A stretch of DNA of 64,000 nucleotides from Paraescarpia echinospica (Eukaryota > Annelida > Polychaeta > Sabellida > Siboglinidae): positions 6,322,431 to 6,386,430 of the forward strand of contig CM034543.1 in the NCBI GenBank assembly GCA_020002185.1. Reading direction: 5' to 3'. The position numbers and the translations under genes are program-made. Positions 1 through 9,540 of the stretch are shown here, one piece after another (the stretch's first letter is position 1; every line of letters begins with the position of its first letter). Below the pieces are notes generated by a model. The model saw only the letters and a list, made by a program, of their open reading frames with translations. It made no database searches and was not told the origin of the DNA.

Positions 1-199
1 GATTAAAGCGGACCCAGACTCATTTATAGGGTAATACATTATACCTTTGAAATGGTCATCGTTAAAGTTTAGCTAGTGACATATCTTGTTGACTGTCCAT
101 GCGTATAAACCAAAGCCATAAAGTAGCCCCCATGCGCCTGTTATTTGTTGTAACGCGAAACACATGCAAACACGCGAGATGCGACACCCGACTACTGTC

Positions 200-1232
200 A
201 ACCCTATGTGCGCGTGTGTCCATAACAACATGGTAATCCAGTGTCTCCATTTGTTCGTGACAGCGTGGGACCCAACATTCGTGTGTATGTGACACACCGG
301 TAACATAATGTGTTTACGTGTCCATGACAGCGAGGTACCCCAATGTGTCTATGTATTCATGATAGCAAAATATGCCAATGTGTGCGTGTATCTGTGACGG
401 CGAGGTAACCCGATGTGTGCGTGTGTTCGTTACAGCAACGTAGCACAATGTTCGTATATTCGTGACAGCGAGGCAGCCTAATGTGTTCGTGTGTCGGTGA
501 CAGCGAAGTTACCTAATGTGTTCGGGTGTTCGTGACTGTGAGGTAACTTAATGTATCCGTGTGTTCGTGGCAGCGAGGTAGCTTAATATGTCCGTGTGTC
601 CGTGAGAGCGAGGTAACCAAATGATCGTGTGTCCGTGACATCGAGGTAACCTAATATGTTCCTGTGTCTGTGACAGTGAGGTAACATAATGTGTTCGTGT
701 GTCAGTGATGACGAGGTAACCTAATATGTTCGTGTGTTCGTGACAGCGATGTCAATTAATATGTTCGTGTGTTCGTGACAGCGAGGTATGTAATATTTTC
801 GTGTGCCCGTGACCGCAATGTAGTCTAATGTGGTCGTGTGTTCGTGCCAGCTATGTATGTAATATGTTCGTGTGTCCATGACAGCGAGGTATGTAATATG
901 TTCGTGTGTCCGTGACAGCGAAGTATGTAATATGTTCGTGTGCTTGTGACAGCAATGTAGCCTAATGTGTTCGTGTGTTCGTGACAGCGAGGTATGTAAT
1001 ATGTTCGTGTGTCCATGACAGCGAGGTATGTAATATGTTCGTGTGTCCGTGCCAGCGAGGTATGTAATATGTTCGTGTGTCCGTGACAGCGAGGTATGTA
1101 ATATGTTCGTGTGTCTGTGACAGCGAGGTATGTAATATGTTCGTGTGTCCGTAACAACGAAGTATACAATATATTAGTGTGTCCGTGACGGCAAGGTACG
1201 TAATATGTTCGTGTGTCCGTGACAGCGAGGTA
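200..1232 (+). repeat. 34-36 bp minisatellite containing the BACK-exon splice acceptor
   Basis: About 28 units with core tgttcgtgtgtccgtgacag followed by cgaggta. The last unit runs directly into the BACK exon, where gacag is the acceptor and CGAGGTA the first coding bases. Copies near the exon (about 860-1232) are almost identical; those further left are more diverged. The array may begin before 200, where similarity fades. Confidence 0.9.
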
Positions 1233-1523
1233 GCCCTACACGACGAGATCCTCTGTCTGCCTTGCTCTACCCTCGTCGACCTGATCGCCTCTGACGAGTT
1301 GAATGTGACGTCAGAGGAGGTAGTCTTCCAGGCTGTCATCAACTGGGTGAAGTACGACGCCGACAAACGATTGTCCTCGCTGGCCGAGGTTCTGCGACAT
1401 GTCCGTCTCGCCTACGTCAGTCCTTACTTCCTCTTTGACAAAATCGACACCGAATCACTGCTGTCACAGACGACGGAATGTCGACGGTACCTCGACGACG
1501 CGAAGAAGTATCACGTCCTCAAG
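1226..1523 (+). CDS. Kelch-like gene exon 1 in window: BACK domain
   Basis: It encodes ALHDEILCLPCSTLVDLIAS and onward to DDAKKYHVLK, a full BACK-type helical repeat region. The donor is AAG|gtgtgt at 1524, phase 0. The acceptor is most likely gacag|CGAG at 1225/1226, because GAG-GTA gives the E-V pair often found at this point in KLHL proteins. The tandem repeat to the left contains this same junction. Confidence 0.88.
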
Positions 1524-4500
1524 GTGTGTGTGTGGGGGGGGGGCATGTGTGGGCATGTGTGCGTGCGTGCGTGCGTGTATACTTGCGTGTGAGAAAGTAT
1601 GAAAACAGCTCTGTTAGCTGCATCTAACGAAAACTCAAGGACATGTATAAAATCGCTTAATATAATACGCAAATGAAAATAGTGTAACAGAAACCGGTTA
1701 TTAACGCAATCGGAAAAGTGAAAGGTGACTTAAGCAATTGCTGGAAAAACAATAATTCGTGGAGAGTGTGTGAATTAGCAGTTTCCCTCTGAATTGATAT
1801 AGTCCGTTGATTTCGTCTAGGACCGCCATGCCGAGCTGCAGTCGGCTCTGTCGAGGCCGAGGCGTTGCCAGGCAACCGACCGACGCATCATGATGGTGGG
1901 CGGAGAGATTCACAGCAAGAACTATCTCAACAGCGTCGACGGCTACAGGTGCGCTGCGCGTCTAATTGTCCCTCTCGCTGCATCAATCACTAACTGACAC
2001 TAACACTAACTAAATGTTATAATGAATTAATAGTATTACATTCTTACTTCTGAGTAAAGAATCGTTTTAAGTGGACATCTGATAACGCTGATCAGACACC
2101 AGTGTCAACAGGTAGTATGTACCTGTTAAAATGTAAGCCTACATTATAAAACGCAACTTTTATTGGTTACTGGCAGGTTCGTGTTCCATAAGAAGTTTAA
2201 TTTCTATGGTGCTCTTCAATTTTGAGGTACATTTAACCGTGTATTATGCTATGTTGTAAGCCTATTAGTAGCTTAGTTTTGTTTTAAAAATAGACGGAGT
2301 CTAGTGGGGGCCTTTACATTGTTAAGCGTACGCATTAATTACTTCATTGTGTCGACCGTATTTGTCTTGGCAGCAGCCAATGTGGCTGTATGATATGACT
2401 GGCTGGTTTTTCAAATGTTAACCTTTTGGTCGCAGGTTTGATTCCCGTAAGAAGGAAATTTTCTGTTGTCTTTCATTTTAGGGTATTTTTATTTTATATT
2501 ATGTAATTTAATTATCCAATAACACAGTTATATGATAATAACCATATACGCGTGAATATAACGACAACGTGTATCAATCCGATCAGTGATGCCATCTGAC
2601 GGTTACAGTTAAAACTTGGATTTCCTGCAAGACAGTTCCCTCGGAGAGTGAAATTTAGTTAAGCGAGACGACGTTGAACACAAATTCACTTGTGTAGATT
2701 AACGGTGTATACTAATTACAACACGATGTTTGGCAAGGTTCTTGTATGTATGTCAGTAACGTATTGTTCATTTATGCATTTTCTAGTTTGGACGAAGGAA
2801 AATGGCTGCGATTGAAGGATCTACCATTTCCCAGATGCCATCACGGCTGTGTAGTTTCCGGCGGCACACATATCTACGTTACAGGCATGTTGAGTCTCAT
2901 TTCCACTATGGATTAATATCGAAGAGTGATGCTGTGTTGGCAAAGAGACGCCAATCTCATATAGATTAATTTTGTCGAAATAGCACGGCCATCTTTGGGG
3001 TCTCCTATTACATATATACGCACACAAACCACACACACGCACGCACGCACACACACACGTTGGACGAGGATGGCGATAGACGGAGCCGATTCGACGATGT
3101 GGGATCTGGGCGAAGAAGAGAACGAGCACGCGAGTGATGTACGCGCAAACAGTTAAATATACATTATAATATTCCGTTTTATGTTATCAACAGTGGCGTA
3201 TCTAGGATGTCGGAAAACGGGGGTGGGGCAAGAATTGTATGTCTAAAAAACTCTAACAGTACCCCGTGAGGCTCTTCAAAAACATATAATTGTACCCCCC
3301 CCCACCCGAGGTTCTCCAAAAAAATAAACTGCACCTTTCCTTGAAGCTCTCCAAAAACCTCCAACTGCACCCCGCTTGAGGCTATCCAGAACACCCCTAA
3401 ATGCACCCCGTTAAAGTTATCCAAGCCACTTCCTGGTTCAGACGCCTTAGCAATGGGTTATTAAACAAATTATTTCAAAAGCCAAAGGGGGCATGACCCA
3501 ATGTCCCGTCCTTCCTAAAATGCCACCATTTATTAATTTCGATAAGTTGTTACAAAAGTTTGGTGAGCTAGTACTAATGCTTCCCGGTTGTTCGACAGGA
3601 GGTCTCAACAGGGACAACGTCGTCTTGAACAACGTCCTGAGGTACGAACCGACCCTCGACAAGTGGATCAAGGTGGCAAACATGAACAAGTCCCGGGCGA
3701 GACACGGTGAGTTTGAACAAGTCGTGCGCGAGATACGGTGAGTTTGAATAAGTCCCGCGCGAGACACGGTGAGTTTGAACGTCACGCGCGGGACACGGTG
3801 AGTTGTTTAAACAAGTCCCGCGCGATATACATTGAGTTGTTTAAACAAGTCCCGCGCGAAACACAGTGAGTATGAAAAAGTTCACGCGAGACACGATGAG
3901 TTTGACCAAGTTCCACGCCAGATACGGTGAGGTTGAACAAGTCCCGTGCGAGATGCGGTGAGTTTGAACAAGTCCAGCGCTATACACGATGAGTTCGAAC
4001 AATTCTCGCGAGAGATACGGTGAGTTTGAAGAAGTACCGCGCCATACACGCCGAGACGCGTTGAGCATTCTAACACAAGTTAACAATATTGTAGTTCAAA
4101 AGCGACGACGTTGACTACGACGTCGACGACGACGAAGACGACGAAGACGAAGACGTCGACGACGAAGACGACGACGACGACAACGAAGACGACGACGACG
4201 AAGACGACGACGACGAAGACGACGACAATGAAGACGACGACGTCGACGTCGACGACGACGACAACGAAGACGACGACGACGACAACGAAGACGACGACGA
4301 CGACAACGAAGACGAAGACGACGACGTCGACGACGACGACGACTACGACGACAACCAAGACAACCAAGACGACAACCAAGACTACAACCAAGACGGTGGC
4401 AACGCATTCCATGTACGTGTTCATAACAAACGGTTAATACAAAACTATAAAAATGGCAATGCACAATACAAGATCGTTCGTGTTGTGCCAGCGACGGCGT

Positions 4501-7463
4501 CTCTAGACGGCTGCGTGTACGTCCTGGGCGGCTCGGACGGAGAGAGTCTCATGAGCAGTGTGGAGCGCTACACGCCGGCCGTCAATACCTGGCAGTCCAC
4601 CGCCTCACTCCCCGTCGCTCTCAATCGCTGTCAGGCCACCGGCACCAATGGACTGCTCTACGTCGCCGGTACGTGCTCGCATCACTGGCTCCAGTCACAG
4701 TTTAGTTCATGTTGTCACACAGTAATAAGCTTCAGTTAGTAGTATACAATGGAACCTCCATGTTAAGGTCACCCTCGGGACTGTGCAAAAGTGACCCGAA
4801 TGGCGACGTGACTGCATTTTGCGAGATTATGTTCCTATTATTTATATATTTATCATAGTGTGACCTTAATTGCGAGGTGGCTATATTACCGAGCGAGGTT
4901 CCACGCTACCTACTTATTATTTTGTAATTTTCTTTGTCCACAGAATCCACGAGTATCATACAAATATACACAGCAGTCTAAATACACAACTTGGAGTCGA
5001 CTTTACATTTGGGATACTATTTAGAAAACCAGACACATCGTATATATTTCTTTGTGAAATATGCAATTCAACCAGCGCCGAATTAAGGGCAGGGCAGACG
5101 GGGCAGGTTTGATGATAATATAATTTTACGGGGGCCTCCACAAAACGTTTTTGGGTATTGTAAAACAATATTTATAGACGTAAATTGAGTGTTTCAATAT
5201 GATACAAATATATTGGTCTTCTAAATGGGCAAAAGTCGTATTTTGCAATGAAACCACTGTTGTAGAATGTAGGGAGGACTGATAAGAATACGATGTAATT
5301 GCGCTGAATTCAACACACACACAAAAATCACAAATGTGGAAACATTCCTGTAACAGTAACTGATATCAGGCACTATGTTTGTCCGCTAGGTGGCACCGCT
5401 GGGCCGAACAACCAGTTCGTTGACACGCTGTATGAGTTAAATCCTCACGAGGACGTCTGGACTGTGGTAAGTCCTCACGAGGACGTCTGGAGTGTGGTAA
5501 GTCCTCACGAGCACGTCTGGACCATGGTAAGTCCCCACTAGGTCGTAAGGTCTGTGGTAATTCCTCACGAGGACGTCTGAAGTGTGGTATGTCCTCACGA
5601 GGTCGTCTGGACTGTGGTAAGTCCTCACGAGGACGTCTGGACTATGGTAAGTGCTCACGAGGACGTCTGGACTGTGGTAAATCCTCGCGGTCCATTTCGG
5701 ACCCTTTTCATAAGAGCCTGACATCGAGGGTCATGAATTTGACGGGATTTACCATCTTGACAACACCATCAAGAAATGTTCTTAACTCGGGCGGTAGTTT
5801 GTTAGATACGATGGTACACGGATGGACTATGCAATGAAGCATCTATTAAATAGGATTCACCTCCATCACACGGGCCTGAAAACCCGAACGATTGCCAAGC
5901 TTATCTGGAGTACCGACAGGTGTGTGGGCACACGGACGACAGTCGTTAGTTACCTCCTGGAAGACGCCTTCTCCCTTAGCAACGAATTTAATGCGATGAC
6001 AGAGCAAGAACACTTCCTTCAAATCCTCGTCTTTGGTGTAACGCGCAAACACAAGAAATACACAAAATAGCGAAATCCTGTCTCAGCCAACCCGTCACAC
6101 AACAAAATTAAAATCCCTCACCGACCTCGGTGGTACGCATACATCAGGTTGAGAACCCAAGATGGTGTTGACCTACACACGTCGTAACAACTACGTCATT
6201 TCCGTCATGTAACTTCTGAACTCTGAAATGTATCCAATTATTTTAAACAGCACCAATAATATGTAATGGTTAAGCTGGGTTTCTTTGTAACAACACTGAC
6301 TGTGTCTAACTGAATGTTTTTCGTATTCACGTCTGTTGCCAGATCTCCCCCATGCTTGTGCCTCGCTGCCTCCTGGCCCTCGTCGCCGTCGGACACTCGT
6401 TGTACGCGGTAGGTGGCGCTGAGGAGTCGTCACGTGCCAGCAACCGACTCTCGTGCTATGACGTCAAGTCAGACCGTTGGAGAGACTTAGCCGCCATGTT
6501 GGAACCCAAGTTTGACGCAGGTTAGCGCAATGTTATGCCAATCAGCGGAAACCTAAGAATCCAAAACCGTTAACATTTTAATGTTTGATATTAGCAGTGC
6601 TTTAGAACACTCACGACACATTAATCCCACTCGAATGTTTGCCGCTGTTTATTGTCAACGTTGTGTTTATATATGTTAATCTGCATATTACTAATTCAAC
6701 CGTTCACACAACTTTCCTTTATGTAGTCTACGCCCACCGTGGCATGCAGTTATATGCCTATCGTTACTGTTAAAACATAAAGCAAACAGCCAAATATAGG
6801 AAGTGGAAAACAGTAATATTGTCTGTGGATTATTAGTCTCCTCAATAAGCTGTGTCGTATTCTTGATCAACATCAACAGTTTCTGCAAATTTGTAAACGT
6901 TTAACTGAAAATTATATATGATGATACAATTAAACAACTTGTTTATTTATAGCACAATCACCACTGTAATTAGTTTATAAATAAATTGGGAATGTTATAC
7001 TGTACTTTATGTTTCCATTTTTATTGAATGTTTTCGGGTTTCTTAGTACAAAAAGAGCATAACCCTTTATAAGTCGCGTGACTTCAGCTATGTCCCTTCA
7101 GCAACAGCACACTACTCTATGCACCTGTATTATGTTGTTGTTGTTGTTGTTGTTAAATAAACTGTCATTCATGCATTCATTCACTCAACACCAACAGCTG
7201 CATTACAACACAACCCGTATTTCTTCCTGCCAGCGTCTTTTTCAATGTCCAGCGCCACGTGATACATCTCTCTCCCACCAGGTGTCACGTCGATCGATAA
7301 CAAGATCTACGTGCTGAGCGGCCATGACGGCGAGAACTCCTTTCACCACAACATCGAGGAGTACGACCTCGAGAAGGACTCGTGGACGGAGATGACCACC
7401 ACGAACGTCCCCTACGGCCGGTGTCGCTTCGGTTGCGTCGCGTTGCGCGTGCCGCCCAAGTGA
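1226..7463 (+). CDS. Kelch-like (BTB-BACK-Kelch) protein, 3' part of gene, 8 exons
   Basis: This is the C-terminal ~414 codons of a KLHL-family protein. Members are normally substrate adaptors for CUL3-RING ubiquitin ligases: BTB binds CUL3, BACK positions the propeller and the kelch propeller binds the substrate. Exons by reading phase are 1226-1523, 1821-1948, 2787-2884, 3599-3706, 4492-4668, 5390-5466, 6343-6520 and 7282-7463, ending in TGA. Every junction keeps the frame. Exon 1 is a BACK domain (motif SDELNVTSEEVVFQAVINWV). Exons 2-8 give six kelch blades, most with the GG doublet followed by a spaced Y and W. The last blade closes with GRCRFGCVALRVPPK. The BTB exons lie beyond the left edge, so the 5' end is missing. 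The intron after exon 3 uses a GC donor. Three junctions carry minisatellites built from the splice site itself. The exact KLHL orthologue is not resolved. The family call is firm; the exon 1 start is less certain, with 1234 as the alternative. Confidence 0.9.
1821..1948 (+). CDS. Kelch-like gene exon 2: linker and start of blade 1
   Basis: The acceptor is tcgtctag at 1820 and the donor is TACAG|gtgcgc at 1949 (phase 2). It encodes DRHAELQSALSRPRRC, then the first kelch strand IMMVGGEIHSKNYLNSVDGY. The arginine/proline-rich linker between BACK and the propeller is typical of the family. Confidence 0.9.
2365..2462 (+). mobile_element. Possible tRNA-derived SINE head
   Basis: A stretch around tggctgtatgatatgactgg followed by ggtttgattcccg resembles a Pol III A box and B box at tRNA-like spacing, inside kelch intron 2. 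It is decayed and the assignment is tentative. Confidence 0.35.
2787..2884 (+). CDS. Kelch-like gene exon 3: blade 1, GC donor
   Basis: The acceptor is ttttctag at 2786. It encodes LDEGKWLRLKDLPFPRCHHG and ends in HIYVTG. The frame can only be joined to exon 4, which restores the kelch GG doublet, if the exon ends at 2884 and the intron begins gcatgt. This is a GC-AG intron; nearby GT dinucleotides give the wrong phase. Confidence 0.85.
3021..3061. repeat. CA/CG-rich microsatellite
   Basis: A run of cacacac and cacgcacg in kelch intron 3. No other signal is seen in 2890-3190. Confidence 0.75.
3200..3440 (-). repeat. Dispersed repeat of the 'ggggtgcaattgga' family
   Basis: On the minus strand, short phrases such as ggtgcagttggaggtttttg recur about every 35 bp. 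Related stretches occur at 11476-11610, 27490-27830, 29000-29435 and more weakly at 56240-56520. This makes it an interspersed element that often amplifies internally. Confidence 0.55.
3599..3706 (+). CDS. Kelch-like gene exon 4: blade 2
   Basis: The acceptor is ttcgacag at 3598 and the donor is CACG|gtgagt at 3707 (phase 1). It encodes GLNRDNVVLNNVLRYEPTLD, then KWIKVANMNKSRARH, with the kelch R-Y and K-W positions. The last ~20 coding bases plus the donor are repeated downstream as a ~31-bp minisatellite. Confidence 0.9.
3683..4070 (+). repeat. ~31 bp minisatellite containing the exon 4 splice donor
   Basis: The unit is gtgagtttgaacaagtcc followed by gcgcgagacacg. It equals the exon 4 end (AACAAGTCCCGGGCGAGACACG) plus its donor gtgagt. 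About 11 copies follow the true donor and about half keep a usable cg|gtgag. Copies decay to the right. Confidence 0.92.
4105..4397. repeat. GAC/GAA trinucleotide-rich repeat
   Basis: About 290 bp of gacgac, gaagac, gtcgac and aac triplets. It ends ~95 bp before the exon 5 acceptor. Every frame that avoids stops gives low-complexity Val, Ser, Arg, Asp or Thr runs, so it is treated as non-coding. Confidence 0.9.
4492..4668 (+). CDS. Kelch-like gene exon 5: blades 2 and 3
   Basis: The acceptor is tgtgccag at 4491 and the donor is GCCG|gtacgt at 4669 (phase 1). It encodes TASLDGCVYVLGGSDGESLM, then SSVERYTPAVNTWQ and GTNGLLYVAG. Two GG-type kelch strands are clear. The exon lies ~100 bp downstream of a 290-bp GAC-rich simple repeat. 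Confidence 0.92.
5390..5466 (+). CDS. Kelch-like gene exon 6: blade 4, first half
   Basis: The acceptor is gtccgctag at 5389 and the donor is ACTGTG|gtaagt at 5467 (phase 0). It encodes GGTAGPNNQFVDTLYELNPH, then EDVWTV. The last 24 coding bases plus gtaagt form the unit of the following 30-bp minisatellite, so in-frame alternative donors exist at 5497 and 5527. Confidence 0.88.
5443..5695 (+). repeat. 30 bp minisatellite containing the exon 6 splice donor
   Basis: Seven copies plus a partial follow the true donor. The unit is gtaagt then cctcacgaggacgtctgg and actgtg, i.e. the exon 6 end plus its donor. The unit is 10 codons; the reading frame stays open through two extra units before TAG at 5539. 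Confidence 0.95.
6343..6520 (+). CDS. Kelch-like gene exon 7: blades 4 and 5
   Basis: The acceptor is ctgttgccag at 6342 and the donor is GACGCAG|gttagc at 6521 (phase 1). It encodes ISPMLVPRCLLALVAVGHSL, YAVGG, then LSCYDVKSDRWRDLAAMLEP. The G-G doublet and the Y and W positions of blade 5 are intact. Confidence 0.92.
7133..7155. repeat. (TTG)n microsatellite
   Basis: A short gttgttgtt run in kelch intron 7. The rest of 6521-7281 is AT-rich intron with no recognised feature. Confidence 0.8.
7282..7463 (+). CDS. Kelch-like gene exon 8: blades 5 and 6, stop
   Basis: The acceptor is ctcccaccag at 7281 and the stop TGA is at 7461-7463. It encodes GVTSIDNKIYVLSGHDGENS, then IEEYDLEKDSWTEM and a short tail. 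The GC-rich coding stretch stands out sharply against the AT-rich flanks. Stopping two residues after the last strand is normal for the family. Confidence 0.92.
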
Positions 7464-7904
7464 GGGCGGTCTCACCGAAGTGTGAGCAAGTCTCGTGGAT
7501 CAATACACTTTGAATAGAAGCTTCAACAGTCGGTCGTTTCGTTGATAACGAGGGAGAACTGTTGCAGTTATGTAGTCGCCAACTGTGGTAGTATATAGGT
7601 AACGATGTTGCACTGCCACTGGTGTAGATCAGACTGGCATATGGTCACGTGATGCAGACGTCACTGATGACGACGTTGCTGTATCAGGTTGGACGTAATG
7701 TTACCGAGGGAGACGCAGGCGACCCGAAATTGCAATAGAAAATATCATATTTGTATGCATGATATATATGTCGTTACGTAACACATATCTATGTATTGAC
7801 AAGAAGGGTCTGTCTTTTGTGAATGATGAGCATCATATCATTGGACATTTTATGGAGTAAAGTATATAGTTAGACCCACACAGCGTCATCACTAGATTCT
7901 AACT

Positions 7905-8206
7905 AGTGGGGCGCAATGACATCGGACTCTCAATCTAGGGAACCCGGTGTCGAATCCTATACTGCCGTGTCGAACTTTGGGCAAGTTCGTTCACTCTACG
8001 TTGCTCCAGTTCACTCAGCTGTATGAATGAGTACCTGGCTATAGACAGTGGTGGATATATGTGTACGAATAGTCTCTGCGTATTCATTGCAGCGTGGCTG
8101 AATGCTTCCCAGAGAAGTCGAGATGGTGCTCGATTGAACAGGTCTGCCAGGGAGTAAATGTAAAGCGCTTTGAGCTGTTCAAACGACTGGATGCCTTTAC
8201 TTTTTA
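7905..8206 (+). mobile_element. tRNA-derived SINE, family A, copy 1
   Basis: The head has tRNA-like boxes (ggcgcaatgacatcgg and ggtgtcgaatcc). The body includes gggcaagttcgttcactcta and ccagttcactcagctgtatg. The same ~300-bp sequence occurs inverted at 48531-48853, which shows it is a dispersed Pol III SINE. It probably lies in the kelch gene 3' UTR or just beyond. Confidence 0.85.
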
Positions 8207-8955
8207 AACTGACATAGCGTTATATACGAGAGATTCGCGTTTGTAAAAGCAAAAGACAATAGGTTTTATCATGTGAGAATACAATTTCGAAACTTGGCGA
8301 GTGCAGAAATGGTGCAAACATTGTGAAAAAGAAAACTAATTTAGACCTCTAGTTCTACTTCAGTGTGGTAAAGGTCGAGTGTATTTCGCGTATTGCAAAA
8401 TATCAATGCAATGCTTCACTTAGTGATAAATAAATATTTCTTAATAATTATATATACTTTTCTACAGTATACGTCTTCACGCCACATTAATAGGGAAATA
8501 TGCATAGTGTATATATTGTATCACTTTATAATATTTATATTAAAATATTGCTAATTGCTATGCTATGTTACATGAAAACAGCTACACCCTACTCCTAATA
8601 TATCACGTTACTTTGTTATTTTAATAAAAATACTTAAATTCGTTACTGACCTTACGTCACCTTCGTTCTCCCTTTGAGTCACATTTGCTTTAGGTAGGGG
8701 AGCCCAGGGCAAAGTGGAACGTCAACATGTATTGTGCCGTGCGTCAACCAATCAATCGACATCTAAACAGCACACAGTTATTCACCATTTCCAATTCGTA
8801 GCGTGGATCTTACGGGCCAGCTGAAAACCGTCCGCTGGCGAAATTTGGCCTGCCAGCCAAGGTGTTTCGGAATGCTGTTCCAATTTTATCCGGTGGTTCA
8901 TTTTACTTCAGTTTCCCCTCCTAGAGGTTATACTGGGGTTTCAGTGAATCTAAAC
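8207..8955. other. Intergenic, 3' flank of kelch-like gene
   Basis: AT-rich DNA with two AATAAA hexamers. No coding or repeat signal is recognised. Confidence 0.6.
8429..8628 (+). terminator. Candidate polyadenylation signals for the kelch-like gene
   Basis: Canonical AATAAA hexamers occur at 8429-8434 and 8623-8628, about 970 and 1160 bases after the stop. If either is used, the 3' UTR contains the SINE at 7905-8206. There is no transcript evidence, so which is used is unknown. Confidence 0.35.
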
Positions 8956-8959
8956 GGTT

Positions 8960-9540
8960 GACTTGAGACATCAGTCACTGGGCGGGTTTGACTGACTTGA
9001 GACATCAGTCCGTGGGCCGGTTTGGCCGACTTGAGACATCAGTCCGTGGGCGGTTTTGGCCGACTTGAGACATCAGTCCGTGGGCCGGTTTGGCCGACTT
9101 GAGACATCAGTCCGTGTAGGTTTGGTTGACTTGATACATCAGTCCGTGGGCGGGTTTGACTGACTTGAGACATCAGTCCGTGGACGAGTTTAGTTGACTT
9201 GAGACATCAGTCCGTGGACGGGTTTGGCTGACTTGAGCTATCAGTCCGTGGGCAGGTTTGGCCGACTTGAGACAATGGTCCGTGGGCGGGTTCGGCCGAT
9301 TTCAGACATCAGTCCATGGGCGGGTTTAGCTGACTTGAGACATAAGTCTGTGGTCGGGTTTGGCTGACTTGAGGCATCGGTCCGTGGGCGGGTTTGACTA
9401 ACTTGAGACATCAGTCCGTGTGAGGGTTTGACTAATTTGATACATCAGTCCGTGGGAGGGTTTGAATGACGTCAGACATCAGTCCGTGTGCGGGTTTAGC
9501 TGACATGAGACATCAGTCCGTGGGCGGGATTGGCTGATTT
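8960..9540 (+). repeat. 34 bp minisatellite
   Basis: About 17 copies with core gacttgagacatcagtccgt and then a ggcgggtttgg segment. Copies vary by 10-20 percent. It lies in an intergenic region, with no exon edge recognised in the unit. Confidence 0.92.

Noticed and set aside
824..1366. Minus-strand frames of 114-134 codons at the left edge
   Set aside because: Repeat translation (THEHITYLAV) running opposite the BACK exon.
4080..4464. Open frames of poly-Val, poly-Ser, Arg- or Thr-rich protein
   Set aside because: All arise from the GAC/GAA triplet repeat; no flanking coding signal.
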